Counted from the stretch's first letter, positions 15,658 through 24,811 are shown. The stretch: DNA of 64,000 nt from an uncultured Bacilli bacterium (GCA_910580185.1 CAJTWC010000003.1:62001-126000), one strand, 5' to 3'. Numbers and translations: made by a program. Notes: generated from the sequence alone by a model not told the origin.

Positions 15658-16803
15658 ATGAAAAAAACAGATATAGGCAAAATAATAAAAGAAAATAGAT
15701 TAAAACTTGGAATAACACAAGAAGAACTTGCAAAAAAATTAAAAGTAAGTAATAAAGCTGTCTCTAAGTGGGAATCTGGAAAATCATCACCTAAAGTAAA
15801 CATTTTAAAAGAATTATCAAGCATTTTAGATGTAGATTTTTCTAATTTCATAGAAGAAAATGAGAAAAACAACATAAATGAATATGAATATTCAATCACG
15901 TATAAAACTGATACAAATTTTTATAAGATAAGAAACACTTTAAAATCTATCCTTATGGTTTTAATGATAAGTATTCTATCAATATATGTGTCAATAATTT
16001 ATATGCAAGAAAAAGGTGCAAATATAAATAATGAATATTTAACTCTAAACGGATATAAAGCATTAAAAAAAGAAAATAATGAAATAATAAATAAATGCGA
16101 TTACATACTAAATAACTATGAAAAAGTAAAATTTAGTAAAAATGAAAATAAAGTAATTAAAAAAAACGGAAAAAATTATAGAGGAAAATATGAAATAATT
16201 AGAGAATATTATGATTTATTTAGTTATGAAACTTATTCATATATTAATGATGATGAAAATTTTGAAGAAGAAGAGGCCGAAAAACTTTCATTATATAATT
16301 ATATATATTGGAATGTAAAAAGACTCAAAGATTTTACAATATATAAGCAAGAATTACTAGATGAATTATGGAATAATAAAAAAGAAAGCAATTATAATTC
16401 TAGGTTTACTCTTGATTTTATAAATAAATATATAAACTATAAGGACAAAAATCTATTAAAAGGTAATACTAGCTGTCTTTATGGCATTGACGGATATTCA
16501 GATGGTGAGTATTGTTCTAACATTGATATAAATGGTATTTATGATATTTTATGGTATTATGGAAATAAAGAAGAAATGAAAAAGGAATTAACTAATCAAA
16601 AAAGAAATAGAAAAGCCTCTGGTAGTATTATCTCGGATAATTATCAATATAATGCTTTTTCATATAAAGTTATGAAGTTAAATGCACTAGGACGTTTTTC
16701 TGACAATTCAATTGCTGATTTGCAAAATGCTTTATTAGTAATTGATGATGCGAACATAAAACTATTAGATGATATTATTAAAGTAGGTGGAATAAATGAA
16801 TAA
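15658..16803 (+). CDS. membrane-anchored XRE-family regulator, copy 2
   Basis: A 381-aa paralog of the gene at 14330. The HTH is at about 4-60 (GKIIKENRLKLGITQEELA, VSNKAVSKWESG), one membrane helix at about 97-117 (LKSILMVLMISILSIYVSII), and the C-terminal outer domain is longer (about 260 residues, Tyr/Asn-rich, with a Cys pair around CLYGIDGYSDGEYC). It begins one base after the stop of the previous gene and ends with the same 8-nt overlap into its own small membrane partner. No separate promoter is seen, so all four genes probably form one operon. Confidence 0.85.
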   Translation: MKKTDIGKIIKENRLKLGITQEELAKKLKVSNKAVSKWESGKSSPKVNILKELSSILDVDFSNFIEENEKNNINEYEYSITYKTDTNFYKIRNTLKSILMVLMISILSIYVSIIYMQEKGANINNEYLTLNGYKALKKENNEIINKCDYILNNYEKVKFSKNENKVIKKNGKNYRGKYEIIREYYDLFSYETYSYINDDENFEEEEAEKLSLYNYIYWNVKRLKDFTIYKQELLDELWNNKKESNYNSRFTLDFINKYINYKDKNLLKGNTSCLYGIDGYSDGEYCSNIDINGIYDILWYYGNKEEMKKELTNQKRNRKASGSIISDNYQYNAFSYKVMKLNALGRFSDNSIADLQNALLVIDDANIKLLDDIIKVGGINE

Positions 16804-17215
16804 AATTTTAAAAATACTAATTTACTTATTATCTATTACGTCAACTATTTTATTGATTTACTATTATAAGTCTTATGATACTATTTATATATCTGATATC
16901 GTAAAATTAATTATATTGGTTTTATTTATTAACCTATATATTACAATAATTAATATTAAGAAAAACATAAATAAATACAAAGTATATAATAATTCATATA
17001 TATTTTATTTGATAATATCATTAGCTTTAATAGGAAGTATAATATATGGAATGCATTTAAACAATATATATTTAAATTTAACATCTTATGATCAATATGT
17101 AGGTACAACGTTTGATAGCTTTTTTATAAAAACTTTTAAATCTTTATATTTTATTTTTTCTATATATTTAATTTTAAGTTTCAAAAGTAAAAAAATAATA
17201 ATAAAAAAAAGATAA
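16796..17215 (+). CDS. small polytopic membrane partner, copy 2
   Basis: A 139-aa protein with four predicted membrane helices (about 5-23, 32-52, 66-86 and 108-130) and a strongly basic end (FKSKKIIIKKR). It is the positional and architectural counterpart of the gene at 15222 but has diverged widely in sequence. It starts inside the end of the preceding receptor gene (GGAATAAATGAATAA). The function is unknown. Confidence 0.72.
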   Translation: MNKILKILIYLLSITSTILLIYYYKSYDTIYISDIVKLIILVLFINLYITIINIKKNINKYKVYNNSYIFYLIISLALIGSIIYGMHLNNIYLNLTSYDQYVGTTFDSFFIKTFKSLYFIFSIYLILSFKSKKIIIKKR

Positions 17216-17296
17216 TTTAATAAATTATAATAATGTTGTCTTTATATCTAATATAATTAATATTTTAAAGCATATAATTAGTTAGGAGGAAAATTC

Positions 17297-18058
17297 ATGC
17301 CAAATAGCACATTATATGCTTTTATTTTGTCTTTTTTAGCGGGTATATCAACCGTTATAGGGGCTTTTCTTATATTTTTTGATAAAAATAGGAATAATAA
17401 ACTAGTAACAATAAGTTTATCTTTTGCTGCAGGAGTTATGATATGCGTATCATTAACTGACTTGCTACCAAATAGTTTTAATATGATTTTAAGTAGTAAT
17501 AACTCTTTTCCAAAACTAATATTAACACTTATATTTATGGTTATTGGAATAATTATTTCTATGTTAATCGATAAATACTTACCAAGCGAATACGAAAACA
17601 AAGATAACAAAGGATTATATAAAATAGGAATAATAAGCATGGTTGCAATTATTCTTCATAATATTCCAGAAGGTATTGCAACGTTTATCACTTCTACTAA
17701 TAATTTAAGTTTAGGAATAACACTAACACTTGCAATAGCACTTCATAATATTCCGGAAGGAATATCAATTGCCGTTCCAATATATCATTCTACTGGTAAT
17801 AAGTTAAAAGCAATTATGTATGCACTATTATCTGGTATGAGTGAGGTAGTAGGAAGCATATTAGCATACCTTTTTTTAGCGCCTTTTATAAACGATCACA
17901 TAATGGCCTCTTTATATGCGATAATAGCAGGTATAATGATTCATATATCAGTTTATGAACTTATTCCAGGAGCATATAAAGATAGCACTTTAAAAACGGT
18001 CATTAAGTTTTTTTTAATAGGTACAATCGTAATGTTACTAAGTCATGTTTTAATGTAA
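17297..18058 (+). CDS. zupT: ZIP-family divalent metal transporter (ZupT-like)
   Basis: An inner-membrane carrier importing Zn2+ and related divalent cations. The 253-aa protein has eight predicted membrane helices and the two signature metal-site helices of the family, HNIPEGIATFI and HNIPEGISIAVP. An acidic/polar loop separates helices 3 and 4, and the C-terminal HISVYELIPGA segment is the third conserved region. It starts MPNSTLYAFIL behind TAGGAGG. No metal-regulator site was recognised upstream. It is likely a single-gene unit. Confidence 0.92.
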   Translation: MPNSTLYAFILSFLAGISTVIGAFLIFFDKNRNNKLVTISLSFAAGVMICVSLTDLLPNSFNMILSSNNSFPKLILTLIFMVIGIIISMLIDKYLPSEYENKDNKGLYKIGIISMVAIILHNIPEGIATFITSTNNLSLGITLTLAIALHNIPEGISIAVPIYHSTGNKLKAIMYALLSGMSEVVGSILAYLFLAPFINDHIMASLYAIIAGIMIHISVYELIPGAYKDSTLKTVIKFFLIGTIVMLLSHVLM

Positions 18059-18103
18059 TATGATGTTAATTTTTAATAGAGATAGATAAAAGTGAGGTTA
18101 ATA

Positions 18104-18133
18104 TAGACATTTAAATGCGTTTTTGATAAAATA
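18104..18133 (+). promoter_or_regulatory. candidate promoter
   Basis: TAGACA, an 18-nt spacer and TAAAAT, 20 nt before the start of the 363-aa gene. Confidence 0.5.
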
Positions 18134-18153
18134 ATTGCATTTAGGAGGCTTTT

Positions 18154-19245
18154 ATGAAAGACGGAATCGTAGAACTTTTAAACACTCTAAGTATAAAAAC
18201 AGGATATTCATATACCACCTTATCATCAGTAAACAAAAGAATTACATGGACTTTTCCTAACATGAGTTTTGACGAAAAATCAAAATTATTATTAAGTATA
18301 ACAGAACTAGATGAATTTATTTTTAGAGAAGATAATAAAAGAATCCGCGTAAACGGGTATCAACTAGATATGGTTACATATGCTGTTTTAAGTGACATTT
18401 TAACAAAAAAATACAATGAGAAAAATAAGATGATAGGAGAAATATTAGATGAATATTTAATAGAAAATAAAGATTCTTTAATGATAACACCAGAATTAAA
18501 AAATAATTTAAAAAGCACGTTGGGAATAGGTGAAGAAACTCTTACAAAGTGTTTTTATCGGTTAAAAAAAGACCATAAAGATTTGAATTATAAAGAAATA
18601 ATTGATGTAATAAAATTTTTATTACAATTTAAAGGAAAGTTTAGTTTTGTTCCGCATAAGCGTCTGGTAAAGATTAAAGATAATTTTTATAATACAACTC
18701 AAATATCATTTATTAACACAATAATAAATATAAAAATAAATGACAAAATTGCAAATCCAGATGAAATAATTAATATTTATATGGAAATTTATGACCATAA
18801 CAAAAAAATTATAGATGAACCAAAAATAAATGAAAGCATAGAAGAAACGACAAAGTTAAGAGAGTTAGAAGCTCAAATAAGTAAAAATTTAGGATATTCA
18901 CCAGTTTTCTTTAAACAATTATTTAATATGTTAAAATGTAGAAATTCATCCATTAAAGATTATGATTATTTTAGTTGCTTAAATATGGTTCTAAATTTAT
19001 CCTCATATGTTTATTATGAAGAATCTAAACGTTATAAAGTTGTTATTGAAAAATACAACTACAAATATAACGCTTCTACATTCTGGATAATGCTATTTGA
19101 ATTAAAACTTAAAAATCCTTCTTTATCCTTAGATGATGCAGTTTTAAAAGTTATAGAACAAACTGATGGTAATATTCATTTTTCTGACGATGGAAAACAA
19201 TCAAAAAATAAAGGTGCATCTATAACTAAAAAAGGTAAAATATAA
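18154..19245 (+). CDS. unknown protein paired with an AraC-type regulator
   Basis: A 363-aa soluble helical protein that I do not recognise. AGGAGG precedes ATG 18154. No signal peptide or membrane helix. The N-terminal part (about 1-95) and a C-terminal region with FKQLFNMLKCRNSSIKDYDYF and an IEQTDGNIHFSDDGK tail look like separate domains, with a Lys-rich end. Only 3 nt separate it from the AraC-type gene, so they are co-transcribed and perhaps act in one signalling step. No catalytic motif is visible. Confidence 0.75.
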   Translation: MKDGIVELLNTLSIKTGYSYTTLSSVNKRITWTFPNMSFDEKSKLLLSITELDEFIFREDNKRIRVNGYQLDMVTYAVLSDILTKKYNEKNKMIGEILDEYLIENKDSLMITPELKNNLKSTLGIGEETLTKCFYRLKKDHKDLNYKEIIDVIKFLLQFKGKFSFVPHKRLVKIKDNFYNTTQISFINTIINIKINDKIANPDEIINIYMEIYDHNKKIIDEPKINESIEETTKLRELEAQISKNLGYSPVFFKQLFNMLKCRNSSIKDYDYFSCLNMVLNLSSYVYYEESKRYKVVIEKYNYKYNASTFWIMLFELKLKNPSLSLDDAVLKVIEQTDGNIHFSDDGKQSKNKGASITKKGKI

Positions 19246-19248
19246 ACT

Positions 19249-20061
19249 ATGAATTATGAATTATTAAATGAAATCATAAATTATATAGAAAAAAATTTAA
19301 CAAATAATATTGATATTAAAAAACTAGCTAAAAAGTTAGGATTAAATGATTTTATAATGGGAAGGGTATTTAGCATTGTAACTAATATATCAATTAGTGA
19401 ATACATAAGAAAAAGAAGACTATCACTAGCTTTTGAAGAACTTAAATTAACCGATAATAAAATTATTAATATAGCCTTAAAATATGGATATGATTCACAC
19501 ATTTCTTTTTCAAGAAGTTTTAAAAAAGAATTTGGAATAACACCTAGTAATTTAAGAAAAACAAAAGAAGAAAATTATAAGTTATTTCCTAGAATTAAAT
19601 TCGGAAGTGAATTTCAAAGCAAGAACATCATTAATTATGAAATTAAAAAGATAAATGGGTTTACCATTTATGGAAAAAGTGTAAATGCTAAAACTTTTGA
19701 TGACTTGCACTATAAGATTAGAAAATTATATAATGAGCTTAGAGAAAATGGCACTTATGAACGATTTTTAAAAAGTGGGTACTATGCTTTAACATGTTAT
19801 AATAACGATCCTTTAATATACTTAGTTGGAAGCAAGCTAAAAGATAATAATCTTGATAGTTATGATGTAAAAAAAGGTGAATATGCTATATTCGAAGTTG
19901 GTTCTAAAAATCAAAAAGATATTATCAAAACGATAAAATTCATAAATGAGATATACTGTGGATCTACAAAATTAGAAATTAAAGAAGATCCGTATATTGA
20001 ATGTTATACAAAAGATAATTGTTATATATACGTCCCAATAGAAAAAAAGAAACAAAACTGA
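19249..20061 (+). CDS. AraC-family regulator with GyrI-like ligand domain
   Basis: A 270-aa transcription regulator. The N-terminal part is an AraC double helix-turn-helix (about 1-105: IDIKKLAKKLGLNDFIMGRVF, ISISEYIRKRRLSLAFEEL, INIALKYGYDSHISFSRSFKKEFGITPSNLRK). The C-terminal 160 residues are a GyrI/SOUL-like effector-binding domain (starting INYEIKKINGFTIYGKSV, with GEYAIFEVGS and CYIYVPIEKK). This Rob/BmrR-like layout usually binds hydrophobic drugs or metabolites and controls efflux. An ABC exporter operon follows immediately downstream, a plausible target. The ribosome site is weak, suggesting coupling to the upstream gene. Confidence 0.88.
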   Translation: MNYELLNEIINYIEKNLTNNIDIKKLAKKLGLNDFIMGRVFSIVTNISISEYIRKRRLSLAFEELKLTDNKIINIALKYGYDSHISFSRSFKKEFGITPSNLRKTKEENYKLFPRIKFGSEFQSKNIINYEIKKINGFTIYGKSVNAKTFDDLHYKIRKLYNELRENGTYERFLKSGYYALTCYNNDPLIYLVGSKLKDNNLDSYDVKKGEYAIFEVGSKNQKDIIKTIKFINEIYCGSTKLEIKEDPYIECYTKDNCYIYVPIEKKKQN

Positions 20062-20083
20062 TATATAAAATGTTTCTTTTTTT
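20042..20083 (+). terminator. rho-independent terminator
   Basis: A perfect 13-bp stem (20042-20054 with 20071-20083) whose right arm ends in seven T. Its left arm lies within the last codons of the AraC-type gene. Confidence 0.78.
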
Positions 20084-20119
20084 ATTGATTTAATTGCTAA
20101 AATCATAATGGTGGTATTA

Positions 20120-21808
20120 ATGATTAAAAGGTATTATAATATTTGTAAAAAAACAAGATGTATACTTTATTTCTTTTTGTTATGTTTAATTGTTTTAGGA
20201 GTATTGAATTTAATTTTACCAATTTATGCATCTAAAATAATTGATTATTTAACCATTAAAAACTTAAATATGTTTGTTAAAACGATTATTATTTTAACAA
20301 TTCTTTTTTTAGTAACAAATTTGTTTTCCTATTTTGCAAAAAAACTGTATTCAGTATTTTTTAGAGAAACGTTTATAGACGTTCATAAGATGATTATAAA
20401 TAAATTATATGATTATAATGATGAGTTAATAAACATCCCAAAAGGAAAAATAATTAGTACAACAAACATAGATGCTATTAACATAGCAGAAATGCCTGAT
20501 TATATGTTTAACGTTTTATTTAACTTTTTACTAATAATATGCATGTTAATATTTTTTATGAAAATTAGTTTAATATTTGGTATTATTTTATTATTAGTAA
20601 TTATTATATATATGTTTTTAGCAAGCAGACTAATCAAAAAAGAGGCTCATTACATGGGAGGGCAAAGAGGATACCAAGATAAACTAACTAACTTACTTGG
20701 TCAAACATTAAATGGTATAAGAGAGATAAAAACCTTTAATATGAAATCTGGTTTAAATAGAAAATATGATACTTTAAGACGCGGTTGGGCTAGAAAATAC
20801 ATGTTAAAAAGAAAGTACGTAATAGCACATCAAGTTCATTTAAAGTACATAACTTATGTATCAAAAATTATCTTATACGTAGTATCAGCATATCTTTTAT
20901 TTAATAATAAAATAACTATTGGTGTAATAATTTTATTAATAAATTATTTTAATAACATTTTTTCATATGCATCTGAATTAGTAAGTGACGCATCAACCGT
21001 TAGAAATTACAATATATCATTAGATAGAGTATGTAATTTATTAGAAAATGGTAACGAAAAAAATGTATATGGAAGTGTTAATAATAATTACATTGATGGT
21101 AAAGTACTATTTAAAAACGTATCATTTTCTTATAAAGATATACCAACCATTAAGAATATTAGTTTTGAATCTAACCCTAACAAGATAACCGTTATAGCGG
21201 GTAAAACCGGGAGTGGTAAAACAACCATATTTAATATCTTATTAAGGTTATATAAACCTAATAAAGGATATGTTACCATAGATGATATAAAAATAGACGA
21301 ATATACTAAAGATGTATATTATAATAACGTATCAGTAGTTAACCAGGAAAGTTTTTTATTTAACATGAGTATCAAAGATAATTTATCTATGATTAGTAAA
21401 GACATTAATAAACAAATAGAAGTATGTAAAAGAGTAGGAATACATGATTTAATAGTTAAACTACCTAAAGGCTATGACACTATTTTAAGTGAGAATGCGG
21501 GCAATTTATCAGGAGGGCAGAAAAGACTACTATCTCTTGCTAAAACACTTCTAACTGGCTCTGAAATACTTTTATTTGATGAGGTAACATCATCACTTGA
21601 TCCAGGAACTACCAAAGAGATAATAAAGGTATTAAAAGACTTAAAAAAAGATCATACAATAATTATTATTACTCATAAAGAAGAGATGATGAAAATAGCC
21701 GATGAACTAATTATATTAAATAAGGGAAGAATCGTTCAAAAAGGAAATTATAAAAGTTTAATAAATAACGCACATTTAAAAAATTTAATTGGAAAAGAAG
21801 GTAAATAA
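20120..21808 (+). CDS. ABC exporter, fused permease and ATPase
   Basis: A 562-aa half-transporter of the multidrug/lipid exporter type. Six membrane helices (about 1-300) are followed by a nucleotide-binding domain with Walker A (GKTGSGKTT), Q-loop (VNQESFLF), signature (NLSGGQKR), Walker B (ILLFDEVTSSLD) and H-loop (ITHKEE). It probably works as a homodimer. The start is ATG 20120, behind GGTGG; an upstream in-frame ATG at 20108 leaves no room for that site. The stop overlaps the nitroreductase start (TAATG). The substrate is unknown; the AraC/GyrI regulator just upstream suggests small-molecule resistance. Confidence 0.92.
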   Translation: MIKRYYNICKKTRCILYFFLLCLIVLGVLNLILPIYASKIIDYLTIKNLNMFVKTIIILTILFLVTNLFSYFAKKLYSVFFRETFIDVHKMIINKLYDYNDELINIPKGKIISTTNIDAINIAEMPDYMFNVLFNFLLIICMLIFFMKISLIFGIILLLVIIIYMFLASRLIKKEAHYMGGQRGYQDKLTNLLGQTLNGIREIKTFNMKSGLNRKYDTLRRGWARKYMLKRKYVIAHQVHLKYITYVSKIILYVVSAYLLFNNKITIGVIILLINYFNNIFSYASELVSDASTVRNYNISLDRVCNLLENGNEKNVYGSVNNNYIDGKVLFKNVSFSYKDIPTIKNISFESNPNKITVIAGKTGSGKTTIFNILLRLYKPNKGYVTIDDIKIDEYTKDVYYNNVSVVNQESFLFNMSIKDNLSMISKDINKQIEVCKRVGIHDLIVKLPKGYDTILSENAGNLSGGQKRLLSLAKTLLTGSEILLFDEVTSSLDPGTTKEIIKVLKDLKKDHTIIIITHKEEMMKIADELIILNKGRIVQKGNYKSLINNAHLKNLIGKEGK

Positions 21809-22371
21809 TGGAAACAATTGATAGCATAAAAACAAGGTGGAGTAACTATAAATATAAAAATAAAGATATTCCAAAAGATGTTATAGAAGACATATTAAAT
21901 TGTGGTAGGCTTGCTCCTTCTGCTAAGAATAGACAACCTTGGTACTTTGTAGTTACAACAGGTAATACAAAGAATGAAATTACAAACATAATGCTTAGTG
22001 AAGTGGGAAGAATCACTGATAAGGATGAAATAAAAAGAATAGGGCATCCTTGTAGTCTTTTATCAACCGCAAGGACAATAAAAAAAGTTCCTGTATTAAT
22101 TTTAATATTTAGACCAAATGATAAAGCTTGGGCTAAAGGAGATAGATTATCACTTGGTGCGTGTATAGAAAACATGTGCTTAAAAGCAACTGAGTTAGGT
22201 ATTGGTTCTTTATGGATATTAGATACCGTATACGTTGAAAAAGAAATACAAAAAGTTACTAACCATGAAGACATGGAATTAGTGTGTGGTTTATTACTAG
22301 GATATCCAGATCAAAAACCCAGAAAAAAGATTAGAAAAAAATTAAAAGATATGATGGAGTGGCAAATATAA
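21808..22371 (+). CDS. nitroreductase-family flavoprotein
   Basis: A 187-aa FMN-dependent oxidoreductase of the NfsB/frp fold. It has the N-terminal phosphate-binding motif (SIKTRWSNYKYK, usually R-S-x-R), CGRLAPSAKNRQPWYFVV, the LGACIENMCLKATELGIGSLWI segment typical of these dimers, and a GYPDQKPRKK end. Its start overlaps the ABC gene stop by one base and its stop overlaps the GNAT start in the same way, so the three are translated as a coupled set. A redox or detoxification role beside the exporter is inference. Confidence 0.88.
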   Translation: METIDSIKTRWSNYKYKNKDIPKDVIEDILNCGRLAPSAKNRQPWYFVVTTGNTKNEITNIMLSEVGRITDKDEIKRIGHPCSLLSTARTIKKVPVLILIFRPNDKAWAKGDRLSLGACIENMCLKATELGIGSLWILDTVYVEKEIQKVTNHEDMELVCGLLLGYPDQKPRKKIRKKLKDMMEWQI

Positions 22372-22868
22372 TGTACGAAATAAAAGAAGTAAAACATAGT
22401 AATAAAGACTTTATAAATTTATGCAAAAAAATAGATGAGTATCAAAACGATTTAATTCCATTAAGAAAAAATTGGGGTTTTTCTTCTCTAGATGAAATAG
22501 ATGTTTTAGATAAAATATTATTAATGTATGATAATGAAAAAGCAGTAGCATCAGCTTCTATTAGAAAAGTTGATAATAATACTGCTGAATTATGCTCTAT
22601 ATATACAGAAGAAGAATATAGAAATAAAGGAATATGCACTTTACTTATAAATGAGTTAATAAAGTATTTAGCCTCCAATAACTACAAGAAACTTATATTA
22701 TATACTCTAAAAGGAAGTATACCTGCTATTTCTTTGTATAATAAGTTTGGTTTTGTAAAAATAAATATAGAAGAAAAGAAAGAAGATATGGATCACATGT
22801 CTTATTTAAATAATGATACGTTAGAAGAAATAGATAAGTATACAGTTTATATGGAAAAGATATTATAG
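22371..22868 (+). CDS. GNAT-family N-acetyltransferase
   Basis: A 165-aa acetyl-CoA-dependent acyltransferase. It starts at ATG 22371 (TAATG overlap with the nitroreductase); an upstream in-frame GTG at 22359 is less likely. The acetyl-CoA loop is seen as YTEEEYRNKGICTLLINELI, followed by KKLILYTLKGSIPAISLYNKFGFVKI, the classic GNAT motif A and B. The substrate cannot be read from the sequence. It is the last gene of the exporter-nitroreductase operon. Confidence 0.85.
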   Translation: MYEIKEVKHSNKDFINLCKKIDEYQNDLIPLRKNWGFSSLDEIDVLDKILLMYDNEKAVASASIRKVDNNTAELCSIYTEEEYRNKGICTLLINELIKYLASNNYKKLILYTLKGSIPAISLYNKFGFVKINIEEKKEDMDHMSYLNNDTLEEIDKYTVYMEKIL

Positions 22869-22911
22869 TTAAAAATATAATGGTCTTTTTTATTTATAAT
22901 ATTAAAAAGCA

Positions 22912-22940
22912 TTGACAAAACAATAAGAATTTGTTAATAT
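22912..22940 (+). promoter_or_regulatory. strong promoter for the 133-aa membrane protein
   Basis: A perfect TTGACA, a 17-nt spacer and TAATAT, followed by a leader of about 26 nt and GAGGGGG. Confidence 0.75.
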
Positions 22941-22972
22941 AACGCCGTTAGGTTACTTAAGAGGGGGATACA

Positions 22973-23374
22973 ATGAAAATATTTAAAAACTTTGAAAATG
23001 ATGAAACTAATAAATATATGATTAAAAATTACAATTTAAAAAATGTCAATAAAAAAAAGCTTGCATATTTAATTTTGGTTCCAGTGATTATTTGTGGTAG
23101 TATTATTGGTACAGCTACCACCGTTAAAGCTTCGCAAATAGAGGATAATTATTATAATAAAAAAGAAACTAGTAGTATAATGTATGTTGATGAAAATACG
23201 AACAAATTAGCATATCAAACAGATAAAAGTCATAAAGAAAATAATAATCTGCGTTTTATTGATTCTGAAGAGAATAGTGAATTATTAGATTATATTGCGC
23301 TTGGTGTAAGTTGTACAGCATTAGGATTATCAGTAGCCAATTTTGCAAACATACTAAGTAAAAGAAAAAGATAA
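22973..23374 (+). CDS. small membrane protein with two hydrophobic segments
   Basis: A 133-aa protein without recognised family. A basic cytoplasmic N-terminus (about 1-25) is followed by a signal-anchor helix (about 27-47, LAYLILVPVIICGSIIGTAT), a polar outer loop of about 55 residues, and a second hydrophobic helix (about 108-126, YIALGVSCTALGLSVANFA) with a KRKR end. It has a strong promoter, a purine-rich ribosome site and its own terminator. The strength of these signals suggests an abundant product. Confidence 0.75.
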   Translation: MKIFKNFENDETNKYMIKNYNLKNVNKKKLAYLILVPVIICGSIIGTATTVKASQIEDNYYNKKETSSIMYVDENTNKLAYQTDKSHKENNNLRFIDSEENSELLDYIALGVSCTALGLSVANFANILSKRKR

Positions 23375-23400
23375 ATAGCTAAACATTTTGGCTATTTTTA
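23373..23400 (+). terminator. rho-independent terminator
   Basis: AAATAGC and GCTATTT form a 7-bp stem starting at the stop codon, followed by T residues. Confidence 0.7.
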
Positions 23401-23555
23401 TTATAAAATAATTAAAAAAATGATTTAAGAAAAGATTATGAATAACAATATTATAGATAAAGTTATTAGAAAAAATCATATTAAATTAATAAAAGATAAA
23501 TTCAATCAATAAGTCCCCTATTATTTATTAAAATTTAAGTAGGGGAGTTAAGTAT

Positions 23556-23597
23556 AAAAACATAGATGCAACACATATCAATTGCATCTATGTTTTT
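23556..23597. terminator. long perfect hairpin, likely terminator
   Basis: A 16-bp perfect stem with a 10-nt loop and A/T flanks on both sides, so it could end transcripts in either direction. It could end an RNA that starts after 23400. Confidence 0.6.
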
Positions 23598-23957
23598 ATT
23601 ATTAATTTTCAATATATTGTTTTTATAATAAAACTAGCATGCATTTTAACGCATTTTTTATTTAAAAGATGCATAGTTGTTCATTCGGGTTTGTCTAGTG
23701 AACTACTATTTTTCGTGATACTTCCCCTACTATGTAATTAAAACATGATAAAAAGGGGAGTAGGAGACTAATACAGCCACTTTTTTTAATAAGAGTGATG
23801 ATTTATATATAATTTTTTCAAAACCATTTAAGATAGGTTAAAAATAATTAATAATAATTTTAAAAGATTTATATTTGAGTTTAGTTGCTTATACAGATAA
23901 CACATATAACACAATCACGAAAGTGGATTTAATAGATTAGTAAATAAACATAATAAA

Positions 23958-23982
23958 AAGATAACTATAAAATAGCTATCTT
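23958..23982 (-). terminator. terminator of the XRE regulator gene
   Basis: An 11-bp stem with one mismatch and a 3-nt loop. Reading leftward, it continues into TTTTTATT. Confidence 0.65.
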
Positions 23983-24043
23983 AAATTCAAAATTAAAATG
24001 TTAACATAATATGTATTATACGAACTAAAATATAGTAGTGTAC

Positions 24044-24811
24044 TTAAACATCGCGAGACTGTATTTCAGCTATCTTAGCTAATACTTCCGATGCATTTGT
24101 TTGATTGATTTCTGTGTATCCTAACTCATGTAATGCTTGTATCTTAGCTGAATTTATTTCTTGAGTTCTAGAAAGTTTTTCTTCGTTCTTGTGTTCTATT
24201 TCTGCTACAAACTTCTTATGTTGTTCGGCAAGTTTTGTTTTTGATGCGCCACCATTACGGTATAAAGTCATTGCTGAATGCATAATACTTTCAAAAATAA
24301 ATTGTTCTTCCTCATTAAATGTATATTCTTCTGGATCAACAAAGCCTAATAGTTTATCAATATATCCCATCATATATTTTAACTCTTTAACATTTTCTAA
24401 TCCTTGGACAAAATTAAGTAAATATTTATATGTTAAATATGCGTCATTAGAATTTTCTATAAAACGTTCTTTTATTAAGAAAATAATGTCATTTAATAAT
24501 TCTTGTTCTCTTGGCTTTAATTCTTTAAATTCTATTGATTCTGAATGAGTTACACTTATATTAGATGCGTCACCATTTAATACCATATCAACCTTATTTA
24601 TAAATTCAGCATCTACTTTTATATTATCTATATCAGTAGCCTCTTTAATATCCAATAAATTAAATAATTTCATTTTTTTATCTTTTGGCCATCTAGAAAT
24701 ATCATTCATTTCTAAATAATTATAAATCATTTGGCGAGATACACCTAAATATTTTGCAAGTTTAACTTTAGAAATCCCTACCTCTTGTAAAATTTCGTTA
24801 AGTTTATCCAT
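24044..24811 (-). CDS. helix-turn-helix transcriptional regulator
   Basis: A 255-aa protein with an N-terminal helix-turn-helix (about 1-35: LNEILQEVGISKVKLAKYLGVSRQMIYNYLE). A long helical C-terminal region without recognised domain follows and ends in a coiled-coil-like stretch (about 195-255, KLAEQHKKFVAEIEHKNEEKLSRTQEIN). AGGAGAGAG precedes ATG 24811. Upstream are a TTGACA promoter and several TGTA/TGACAAAA repeats that could be its own operator. It reads towards the stem-loop-rich non-coding region. Confidence 0.82.
   Translation of the reverse strand: MDKLNEILQEVGISKVKLAKYLGVSRQMIYNYLEMNDISRWPKDKKMKLFNLLDIKEATDIDNIKVDAEFINKVDMVLNGDASNISVTHSESIEFKELKPREQELLNDIIFLIKERFIENSNDAYLTYKYLLNFVQGLENVKELKYMMGYIDKLLGFVDPEEYTFNEEEQFIFESIMHSAMTLYRNGGASKTKLAEQHKKFVAEIEHKNEEKLSRTQEINSAKIQALHELGYTEINQTNASEVLAKIAEIQSRDV

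Larger units (their letters stand above)
23398..24043 (+). other. 646-bp non-coding stretch rich in stem-loops
   Basis: No convincing gene lies here; a 24-codon frame at 23438 lacks a ribosome site. Structures seen in order are: TCCCCTA/TAGGGGA (23514-23520 with 23540-23546); a perfect 16-bp hairpin (23556-23571 with 23582-23597); a 10-bp stem with one mismatch (23674-23683 with 23699-23708); a second CCCC/GGGG stem (23721-23727 with 23755-23760) that repeats the motif of the first; and the XRE-gene terminator (23958-23982). The rest is AT-rich filler. Confidence 0.6.

Noticed and set aside
9990..17215. Integrative element mobilised by the Xer-type recombinase
   Set aside because: The protein looks like a housekeeping XerC/D and no flanking direct repeats or tRNA att site were found. 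The region is accessory-looking but not shown to be mobile.
23438..23512. 24-codon open frame in the non-coding region
   Set aside because: No ribosome site, and composition like the surrounding AT-rich DNA.
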